16,534 nt of DNA, from the NCBI GenBank assembly GCA_020430865.1, contig JAGQIY010000467.1, positions 1-16,534 of the forward strand, written 5' to 3'. The stretch is from Myxococcales bacterium (GTDB taxonomy: Bacteria; Myxococcota; Polyangia; Polyangiales; Polyangiaceae). Shown piece by piece: positions 1 to 5,749 of this stretch (position 1 is its first letter; each line of letters begins with the position of its first letter). The notes under the pieces are model-generated. The model was not told the DNA's origin and made no database searches. It saw only the letters and a program-made list of their open reading frames with translations. Made by a program: the position numbers and the translations under genes.

Positions 1-284
1 GACCTCTATTGATCGGCATCTACGTGCTCGTGCTCTCGATCTTCGTGGGCTTCGAGATCATCACCAAGGTGCCCCCGACGCTGCACACGCCGCTGATGAG
101 CGGCGCCAACGCGATCAGCGGCATCACCATCGTCGGGGCGCTCTATGCGGCCAAGACCGCTGAGCCCAGCGTCTCCAACATCCTCGGCTGCATCGCCATT
201 GCGTTCGCCACCATCAACGTCATCGGCGGCTTCCTGGTCACTGATCGCATGCTCGGCATGTTCGGCGGAAAGAAGAACAAATGA
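1..284 (+). CDS. pntAB: NAD(P) transhydrogenase, membrane alpha-2 subunit (3' part, cut by left edge)
   Basis: This is the small membrane subunit of the proton-translocating transhydrogenase, which couples proton flow across the inner membrane to hydride transfer from NADH to NADP+. The visible protein holds the family-typical stretch VPPTLHTPLMSGANAISGI and about three hydrophobic segments, roughly at its start, middle and residues 55-80. The frame stays open to the left edge (Pro-Leu precede the first possible TTG at base 9), and homologues have residues before the conserved LLIGIYV segment, so the true start lies outside the window. The stop codon overlaps the ATG of the beta-subunit gene (ATGA, 281-284), which indicates translational coupling. 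The soluble NAD-binding alpha-1 subunit is expected just upstream, in the split arrangement common outside enterobacteria. Identification is secure from the sequence; the upstream partner is inferred. Confidence 0.93.
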   Translation, partial: PLLIGIYVLVLSIFVGFEIITKVPPTLHTPLMSGANAISGITIVGALYAAKTAEPSVSNILGCIAIAFATINVIGGFLVTDRMLGMFGGKKNK

Positions 285-1744
285 GCCCCGAGCTGAAGAC
301 GCTGATCGTCAACATCGCGTACCTGCTCAGCGCGGTGATGTTCATCTTCGGGTTGAAGCGTCTGACCAAGGTGCGCACCGCGCGGCGAGGCAATGCCATC
401 GCGGCTCTGGCGATGTTCGTCGCCGTCGCTGCGACCTTGGTGGATCTGGGCTTCGTGGACTACCGCTGGATCCTGATCGGCATCGCCGTGGGAGGTGCCA
501 TCGGAGCCTTCGCTGCCATGCGCGTGCCGATGACCTCCATGCCCGAGCTCGTGGCGGTGTTCAACGGCTTCGGCGGTGGTGCATCGACGCTGGTGGCCAT
601 GAGCGTGGTCTGGCTCGACGTCATCGAGCCGGCCAAGCAAGGCACCCTCGCACACATCCTGAACAAGGACGGGTCGGGCTCCGCGGTGGCCATCACGATC
701 GCGCTCTCGGTGCTGATCGGCGCGGTGACGCTGACCGGGAGTGTCGTGGCCTATCTCAAGCTGGCAGAGAAGATCAGCGGCAAACCCATGTTGCTGCCAG
801 GACGTCACCTGATCAACGCGCTGCTGGTGCTGGCAGCGCTCGGGATCAGCGTCTACGTCGGGTTCGTCACTCGAACGCCTGCTGAAGCCGAGATCGGGAT
901 GCTGGCGCTGTGTGGTGTGAGCTTGCTGCTCGGCGTGCTGCTGGTGATCCCGATCGGCGGCGCCGACATGCCAGTGGTGATTTCCCTGCTCAACAGCTAC
1001 TCGGGCGTGGCGGCCAGCGCGACGGGGTTCGTGCTCAACAACAACTTGCTGATCATCAGCGGCGCCATGGTCGGCGCCTCGGGGCTGATCCTCACCCAGA
1101 TCATGTGCGTGGCGATGAACCGCTCCCTGACCAACGTCGTTTTTGGTGGCTTCGGCGCCGACGACAGCGGCGGCGGGGGCGGGGGCGGCGAGTACACCAA
1201 CGTCACCTCCTGTGGCGTCGAGGAGGCTGCGATGATGCTGGAAGACGCGCGCTCGGTGGTGTTCGTGCCGGGCTACGGTCTGGCGGTGGCTCAGGCGCAG
1301 CACGCCGTCCGCGAGCTGGCGAACCTGCTCGAGTCACGAGACATCACGGTGAAGTATGCCATCCACCCCGTTGCAGGGCGTATGCCTGGGCACATGAACG
1401 TGCTCCTCGCGGAAGCGGACGTGCCCTACGAGCAGCTGGTGGAGATGGACGAGATCAACCCCGAGTTCAAGGACACCGACGTCGCCATCGTGCTCGGCGC
1501 GAACGACGTCGTGAACCCCGCGGCGCAGACCGACAAGAGCAGCCCGATCTACGGGATGCCGGTCCTCGAGGTGTTCCACGCGCGCACCGTGTTCGTGGTC
1601 AAGCGCAGCCTCGGGGCCGGGTTCGCCGGGATCAAGAACGAGCTGTTCGAGCGTGACAACACGATGATGCTCTTCGGGGACGCCAAGAAGGTGCTCCAGA
1701 GCCTGACCAGCGAGCTGAAGGAGAGCTTCGCCCACGCGGCGTGA
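281..1744 (+). CDS. pntB: NAD(P) transhydrogenase subunit beta
   Basis: The 487-residue beta subunit forms most of the membrane channel (domain II) and the NADP(H)-binding domain III. Residues 1 to about 275 are a series of hydrophobic helices. The C-terminal domain carries the family's NADP site: GYGLAVAQAQHAV, then HPVAGRMPGHMNVLLAEA, MDEINPEF, GANDVVNPAAQ and GMPVLEV, followed by VVKRSLGAGFAGI and a final MLFGDAKK. Length matches the usual 460-490 residues. The ATG overlaps the preceding stop (ATGA), so the two subunits are probably made in a coupled way. Gly297-Gly303 is an uninterrupted seven-glycine run in the hinge between the membrane and NADP domains; I do not recall a pure glycine run there in the E. 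coli protein. A strong hairpin follows the stop codon and probably ends the operon. Confidence 0.97.
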   Translation: MSPELKTLIVNIAYLLSAVMFIFGLKRLTKVRTARRGNAIAALAMFVAVAATLVDLGFVDYRWILIGIAVGGAIGAFAAMRVPMTSMPELVAVFNGFGGGASTLVAMSVVWLDVIEPAKQGTLAHILNKDGSGSAVAITIALSVLIGAVTLTGSVVAYLKLAEKISGKPMLLPGRHLINALLVLAALGISVYVGFVTRTPAEAEIGMLALCGVSLLLGVLLVIPIGGADMPVVISLLNSYSGVAASATGFVLNNNLLIISGAMVGASGLILTQIMCVAMNRSLTNVVFGGFGADDSGGGGGGGEYTNVTSCGVEEAAMMLEDARSVVFVPGYGLAVAQAQHAVRELANLLESRDITVKYAIHPVAGRMPGHMNVLLAEADVPYEQLVEMDEINPEFKDTDVAIVLGANDVVNPAAQTDKSSPIYGMPVLEVFHARTVFVVKRSLGAGFAGIKNELFERDNTMMLFGDAKKVLQSLTSELKESFAHAA

Positions 1745-1800
1745 GCGCTCCACGGCTCGGAACGATTGGATCGGCATAGAGACCGAGCGAGGGCCCCTCG

Positions 1801-1839
1801 GCCCCGACCTGGCGCGAACTGCGATCGCCAGGTCGGGGC
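1801..1839 (+). terminator. Hairpin terminator candidate after pntB
   Basis: Bases 1801-1814 (gccccgacctggcg) are perfectly complementary to 1826-1839 (cgccaggtcggggc), giving a 14-bp GC-rich stem with an 11-nt loop, 56 nt after the pntB stop. No clear T-tract follows, so it is a hairpin-type terminator or 3' RNA-stabilising structure rather than a textbook intrinsic terminator. The rest of the 190-nt gap (1745-1934) shows no gene; a promoter for the next gene must lie there if that gene is transcribed separately, but I cannot pick one out. Confidence 0.6.
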
Positions 1840-1934
1840 TGCCTCATTGCAGCCCGAGGGCGCTCGGTGCTCGGCCGCCGCTGGAGTGCCGTTGAGGGTT
1901 GTCCTCCAGCCCGGCTGCGACCAAGCTTCGCGGC

Positions 1935-2621
1935 GTGTCTCTCGCGGCTGAACCGAGCGTCGTGCTCTTCGACATCGATGGCACCCTGGTGTCCCTGGGT
2001 GGGGTCGGGCGCGCGGCGTTGCAGCGCGCCTTCAGCGAAGAGTGGGGGCTCGAAGACCCCCTGGCAGGCATCTCGTTCTCGGGTGCGACCGACGGTGGGG
2101 TGGCAGCGCGAGTCGGCGGAGATCGCCCGCGTGACGGTGTGTGGCGGCGCTACCTGCGCTACCTCTCGGCGCTGCTCGCGCCAGGACGCGGCGCGCCGTT
2201 GCCCGGCGTGGTAGCGCTCCTGGATGCCTTGAGCCAAAGCGGAGTCGGCCTGGGTCTGCTGACTGGGAACCTGAGCGGTTCCGCGCGGCTCAAGCTTGAC
2301 CACGTCGGCTTGTGGTCGCGCTTCGATCTGGGCTACTGCGCGTTCGCTGAGGACCACGACGACCGTCGCGTGATGGCCGAGCGCGCCGTGGAGCGTTGCG
2401 GCGGCGCGCGTGTGGTGATCGTGGGGGACTCGCAGGCGGATGTGCAGGCAGCTCGCCACGTGGGCGTCCCGGTGCTCATCACCGCCACCGGCGTCGAGCC
2501 CCGCGAGGCGCTGGAGAAGCTCCAGCCCGACCACTTGGTGAGCGATCTCACCCAGACCGCCCAGCTGATGGAGTGGCTGCGGGTGGCGCTTGGGCACGAG
2601 GAGCTGCAGAAACCAGCATGA
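1935..2621 (+). CDS. HAD-superfamily hydrolase (phosphoglycolate phosphatase-like)
   Basis: This is a haloacid dehalogenase-type phosphatase that probably hydrolyses a small phosphate ester in the cytoplasm. Motif I is FDIDGTL (Asp nucleophile and general acid) close to the N-terminus. A helical cap follows, then motif II in LLTGN, and motif IV in VVIVGDSQADVQAAR, which supplies the Mg2+-binding Asp pair. The usual motif III Lys is not obvious; an Arg in the DDRRVMAERAV helix may take its place. I chose the GTG at 1935 (228 residues), which places motif I about ten residues in. The frame opens at a TTG at 1899 (240 residues), and neither start has a convincing Shine-Dalgarno. The stop overlaps the thioesterase ATG (ATGA). 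The substrate cannot be deduced: phosphoglycolate phosphatase-like enzymes, pyrophosphatases and sugar phosphatases share these motifs. Confidence 0.85.
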   Translation: MSLAAEPSVVLFDIDGTLVSLGGVGRAALQRAFSEEWGLEDPLAGISFSGATDGGVAARVGGDRPRDGVWRRYLRYLSALLAPGRGAPLPGVVALLDALSQSGVGLGLLTGNLSGSARLKLDHVGLWSRFDLGYCAFAEDHDDRRVMAERAVERCGGARVVIVGDSQADVQAARHVGVPVLITATGVEPREALEKLQPDHLVSDLTQTAQLMEWLRVALGHEELQKPA

Positions 2622-3124
2622 ACAGCCTCGAAGAGAGCTCCGGCGTGCCGACCGCGCGCGACGTCGTGCCGAAGGACGAGCGATTTCGCTTCTCTCACCG
2701 GATCCCGGTGCGTTTCGCGGACACGGACGCCCAGGGTCACGTGTTCTTCGCGAACTACCTCACCTTCTTCGACGAGACGCTGACGGCCTACATGCGGGCG
2801 ATCGGCTGTCCCTGGCAGCGCATGATCGAACTCGGAGTGGACATCGTCTACGCGGATAGCCGCTGCCAGCACCGCGGGCGTTCGTTCTTCGAGGACGAGC
2901 TACTGATCCAAGGGAAGATCAGCCGGATCGGCGACAGCAGCATCACCAGTCGTTACCGCGCGTTCCGTGGGGAAAATCAACTCGTCGCGGAAGGTCAGCT
3001 GGTGTGCGTCTGTGTGGATCGTCAGAACAAGCGCAAGGTGGGCTGCCCCGAAGAGCTGCGGCAGGCCGTGGCGCGCTACGAAGCCGGGGAGTCCCAGGCA
3101 GATGACAGCGGGGCGATCGGCTGA
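2618..3124 (+). CDS. Acyl-CoA thioesterase, 4-hydroxybenzoyl-CoA thioesterase/YbgC-like hotdog family
   Basis: This is a 168-residue single-hotdog thioesterase expected to hydrolyse acyl-CoA or acyl carrier thioesters in the cytoplasm. The diagnostic N-terminal signature FADTDAQGHVFFANYLTFFDE contains the catalytic Asp (Asp37), aligned to Asp18 of E. coli YbgC. The position of YbgC His25 is Phe44 here, while a His sits at residue 41, so active-site details differ from YbgC. About 25 residues precede the hotdog core, longer than in YbgC. Later strands such as GDSSITSRYRAF and LVAEGQLVCVCVD fit the fold. The ATG at 2618 overlaps the HAD stop, so the two are translationally coupled; the frame is open further upstream, but that part lies inside the HAD gene and reads as low-complexity shadow sequence. 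Substrate chain type is unknown. Confidence 0.88.
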   Translation: MNSLEESSGVPTARDVVPKDERFRFSHRIPVRFADTDAQGHVFFANYLTFFDETLTAYMRAIGCPWQRMIELGVDIVYADSRCQHRGRSFFEDELLIQGKISRIGDSSITSRYRAFRGENQLVAEGQLVCVCVDRQNKRKVGCPEELRQAVARYEAGESQADDSGAIG

Positions 3125-3148
3125 AGCCGGTTCCTGGCGGGTTTTGGG

Positions 3149-3155
3149 GGAGAGG
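3149..3155 (+). promoter_or_regulatory. Shine-Dalgarno for the 270-residue orphan gene
   Basis: The sequence ggagagg lies 8 nt before the ATG at 3164. It is one of the few clear ribosome-binding sites in the window and fixes that start codon. Confidence 0.6.
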
Positions 3156-3163
3156 CAAGACGT

Positions 3164-3976
3164 ATGGCAGGCGCGACACAACGGCTCACAGCGAGCCCGC
3201 TGCACCTGTTGCGAGAGGCGTTGGGGGATCGTCAGGCGATCGAGAGGAAGCTATCGCGCGCCGCGCGCACCGGGAGGCTGTGGCTCGACAGCGAAGAGCT
3301 GGAGCGGCGTATGCGTTGCCTCGAGGAGGCAGGCTACGTCGTGCAGCGACCGACGCGCGTGCAGCTGCTCTTCGGCGCCCTGGACATGCTGCGCTTCGTC
3401 ATCGTCCCGGCCGCTCGCGACTACTACGGCAAGCAGGGCATCGACTTCAACTTCCACCAGGTGCTGCGCTTCCTGGACGATCCCGTTTCGCTGATGGATC
3501 CAACGGGGATCCTCAGCGAGCGAGACACCATCATTGGTCACTTGCTCCAGGTGACGCACCTGAACCCCATCTATGATTTGCAGCTGATGGACATGTGGGG
3601 CGATGGCCTCGCGGAGCTGGAGCGCCAGGTCGCCGACATGGTCGCAGGAACTCACCCTCGCGCGCGCACCATCGCAGCCGTGATCGAGGACCCCGGTTAT
3701 CACCGCCGCTTGCTCGACTACGTCCGGCGTTATCGCGCGGATCGCCGCGTGCCTGACCTGGTGCGTGAACAGGCGACGATTCGCGCTGACGAGCATTTCG
3801 CCGCTGCGGAGCGCACCTTTGCGACGCTGCCCGGGTACCTGGAGTATTGCCGTCGGTTGCCCGACGAGCCTGCGACGTTGACGCTCAGGTACCTCACGGT
3901 GAGGCGTTTTCCTGTGGAACAGGAGGTCCGGAAGGGCGCGTCTTCAGGCGACCGATCGCCAGGTGCGTCAGGCTGA
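3164..3976 (+). CDS. Protein of unknown function, possible N-terminal winged-helix segment
   Basis: I do not recognise a family for this 270-residue protein. It has no signal peptide and no transmembrane helix, so it is probably cytoplasmic. It is rich in Arg, Leu and Asp/Glu and looks mainly helical. Residues about 35-65 (LWLDSEELERRMRCLEEAGY followed by VVQRPTRVQLLFG) have the spacing of a winged-helix unit. The middle region holds the notable run DYYGKQGIDFNFHQVLRFLD, then DPTGILSERDTIIGHLLQ and NPIYDLQLMDMW, which look like conserved functional segments rather than random coding. The tail after about residue 250 is polar and probably disordered. The start is fixed by a good Shine-Dalgarno. 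It lies 39 nt after the thioesterase gene, so it may share that transcript. Its last 83 nt overlap the 3' end of the opposite-strand small membrane gene. Confidence 0.75.
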   Translation: MAGATQRLTASPLHLLREALGDRQAIERKLSRAARTGRLWLDSEELERRMRCLEEAGYVVQRPTRVQLLFGALDMLRFVIVPAARDYYGKQGIDFNFHQVLRFLDDPVSLMDPTGILSERDTIIGHLLQVTHLNPIYDLQLMDMWGDGLAELERQVADMVAGTHPRARTIAAVIEDPGYHRRLLDYVRRYRADRRVPDLVREQATIRADEHFAAAERTFATLPGYLEYCRRLPDEPATLTLRYLTVRRFPVEQEVRKGASSGDRSPGASG

Positions 3977-4181
3977 AGCAAGCGATCCCGGGCAGAGCGA
4001 CATACAGGAAGACGCGATTCAGCAGGAAGGTCAGCGCCAGCAGCGCACTCGAAAGCGCCGTCGAGCTACTGGGGGCGAGCAGGCTTGCGACCACGTTGGT
4101 TTCGAAGAGCCAGGCGGCGAGTAGTCGGTCGAGAACGAAGCTCGCGAGGGCGACTGCAGCCAGGATGATGAGTCGTTTCAC
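3894..4181 (-). CDS. Small membrane protein of unknown function
   Basis: This 95-residue hydrophobic protein starts at GTG. Residues about 4-26 form one hydrophobic helix, and residues about 42-76 are long enough for one or two more, followed by a short polar, Pro-rich tail. The GTG overlaps the stop of the upstream 410-residue gene (GTGA, 4178-4181), so its translation is probably coupled and the two proteins may act together in the membrane. No family is recognised. Its 3' end runs 83 nt into the convergent 270-residue gene. The coupled start and coherent hydrophobic pattern argue that it is real, even though it is short. Confidence 0.65.
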   Translation of the reverse strand: MKRLIILAAVALASFVLDRLLAAWLFETNVVASLLAPSSSTALSSALLALTFLLNRVFLYVALPGIACFSLTHLAIGRLKTRPSGPPVPQENASP

Positions 4182-5410
4182 GGTGCCTCCCGGCTGGCGC
4201 GCTCGAGCAGCGCACCGACGTCGTGATGAGGCGGGGCAGTCAGCATCGCGAGCATGATCGCGTCGGCGAGCGGACCGCCGGAGACGAAGCTTCGACGCAC
4301 TCCATCCGGGAACTCACGTCGCTCGAGCCCGCCAAGCAGGTCGAAGGTCGCCATCAAGTTCACGAACGAGCCGTCGTCGCCGTGAGCGCGGCTGGCTCCG
4401 ACCATGAAGCCGCTGGCAGAGATGCTGTAGCCGAAGAGCAGCGGCCCGGAGTCGATGTCGGACCGCCGGTCTCTCCAGGGCACGTTGCTCGGGTGCTCCT
4501 GGAGCACGCCAAAGCCGAGCACCGGATCCAAGAGCTGCTTGCGCAGCGCACGCTGGAGTTCTGCGGAGAGCTCGTCGTCGACGTAGTTCAGCGCGAAGGC
4601 CGCGAGCGCGCTCCCGGATCCACGCGGCAAGCCGGTGCTGGGCTCGTCCTGCACCGTCGGGGGCGCGTGCTGAAGCAGGAGGCCGCTCCGCGGGTCGACG
4701 TAGCGCAGCCGAGCCGCGCGGGTCCAGCGCTTGGCCAGGGCGCGGCGCTGCGCGGCCCGAGCGGGGTGGTCACCGCGAAGCTCGTCCACGCGACCCCTGA
4801 GGGCGACGCTGGCGATCGCCATCGCATTGTCGACGGGGTAGTGTTCGCCCGGGTACGTCTCGAGCAGCAGAGCCGGTGAGGCGGCGTATGCGTCCACCAG
4901 GCGCTGGGTGAGGTGCTCTCCAAGAGCGTCGTGCTCGGACCGACCGAGGGCGGAGCGGAGGCTCAGGGCGAGGTTGACGTATCCGAGATATGCGACGTGA
5001 GCGCGCGCAGGGTCCGGCTCGTCGATGGGATCGCTACCCCAGCGCTCGCGATCGAAGGCGCGGATCTCCCAGCTGGTCGCCTGGGTCAGGGCACGATCGG
5101 TGGCAGTCAGGGTCCACGCTCGCGTCCCAGGGGACTGGAGAGCGAGCTGGGCGTTGCCGAGCGCAGCCATCACGCCTGTGCCGAAGGCCCACTCGCCGTC
5201 GAACAGGGCGGCTCCCGTGGTGAAGCTATCGGCACTTACCCGTGGCAAACCAGCATTGACCGATCGCGCCAGCTGTCGCTGTCGTGCGTCGTCCCGTAGC
5301 CACTGCGCGGCCTCGGTCTGAAAGTGATGGCTCGGCGCGACGCGCAGCCCGAACCAGCCGCAGAGCAGCGCCAAGACCCAAGCGAACCAGCGAACACGGG
5401 AGCGAGCCAT
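4178..5410 (-). CDS. Signal-anchored protein, probable alpha/alpha-toroid fold (resembles linalool dehydratase/isomerase-type domains)
   Basis: This 410-residue protein begins with a basic tip and a hydrophobic stretch (residues about 7-24, WFAWVLALLCGWFGLRV), a signal peptide or membrane anchor, so the rest is probably outside the cytoplasm. The body is helical, with repeated small-residue and aromatic blocks: GEWAFGTGVMAALGNAQLAL, YPGEHYPVDNAMAIASVAL, GSALAAFALNYVDDELSAEL, and GPLLFGYSISASGFMVGASR. These alternating helices with conserved Asp/Tyr/Gly remind me of alpha/alpha-toroid proteins annotated with linalool dehydratase/isomerase-like domains. That link is from memory and is weak; a glycosidase-like or purely structural toroid is also possible. 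Enzymatic activity is unproven. It is the first gene of a two-gene unit coupled by GTGA to the small membrane protein. ATG at 5408-5410 is the clear start. Confidence 0.72.
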   Translation of the reverse strand: MARSRVRWFAWVLALLCGWFGLRVAPSHHFQTEAAQWLRDDARQRQLARSVNAGLPRVSADSFTTGAALFDGEWAFGTGVMAALGNAQLALQSPGTRAWTLTATDRALTQATSWEIRAFDRERWGSDPIDEPDPARAHVAYLGYVNLALSLRSALGRSEHDALGEHLTQRLVDAYAASPALLLETYPGEHYPVDNAMAIASVALRGRVDELRGDHPARAAQRRALAKRWTRAARLRYVDPRSGLLLQHAPPTVQDEPSTGLPRGSGSALAAFALNYVDDELSAELQRALRKQLLDPVLGFGVLQEHPSNVPWRDRRSDIDSGPLLFGYSISASGFMVGASRAHGDDGSFVNLMATFDLLGGLERREFPDGVRRSFVSGGPLADAIMLAMLTAPPHHDVGALLERASREAP

Positions 5411-5748
5411 TGCGTGGATCTACGCCCCACAGCCGCTCGCGTTCCGGCGGCTCGAGCGTCTCCACACAAGCACCTCGGAGTCGCCACTTGCGGCGGAATC
5501 GTGGCAGGGGTCCGGGCGCCCAGACGTATTCCAACGTTGTAACACTCGCTGCGGACGTGACTTCGCTCGGGGTCTGTTGGCTTGCGCAGCTGCAACCAGA
5601 GTGGCCATCAAGCGCATCACTGACGCCGTCCGGCCGCGCTCGGCGGTTACTGAAACGGGGTTTGACCCCGCGGCCGACTATTCGGTGGGGAGGACCAAAC
5701 GCAGTTTCCGAACGGCCACGGATGGCTGAACTGGGCTAGCCTGTCGGC
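5411..5748. other. Divergent intergenic region (338 nt)
   Basis: This stretch separates the minus-strand toroid gene from the plus-strand receiver/TPR gene and should hold promoters for both. I see no convincing gene; the short open frames crossing it have no ribosome-binding site or coherent protein. Two small palindromes are visible: caacgttg at 5532-5539, and a 6-bp stem with a 3-nt loop at 5656-5670 (cggggt-ttg-accccg). Either could be an operator half or chance. No sigma-54 type GG-N10-GC element fits; the closest, at 5579-5593, is off by one base. Confidence 0.5.
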
Positions 5749-5749
5749 G
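5737..5749 (+). promoter_or_regulatory. Possible -10 box of a leaderless promoter
   Basis: TAGCCT (5737-5742) fits the TAnnnT pattern and ends 6 nt before the GTG at 5749, the spacing expected when transcription starts at the start codon. No Shine-Dalgarno is visible before this GTG, and TAG within the box is an in-frame stop that blocks upstream extension of the gene. No good -35 element is evident, so this is only a candidate. Confidence 0.3.

Noticed and set aside
143..1303. 386-codon open frame antisense to pntB, His/Arg/Gln-rich
   Set aside because: It is the complement of an unambiguous transhydrogenase gene; its low-complexity composition is typical of shadow frames in GC-rich DNA.
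1632..2597. 321-codon minus-strand open frame over the pntB end and HAD gene
   Set aside because: It crosses the terminator-like hairpin and two genes, with no recognisable motif.
5579..5593. Possible sigma-54 promoter (GG...GC) in the divergent region
   Set aside because: The spacing between GG and GC is 11 rather than 10 bases and the flanking consensus is poor.
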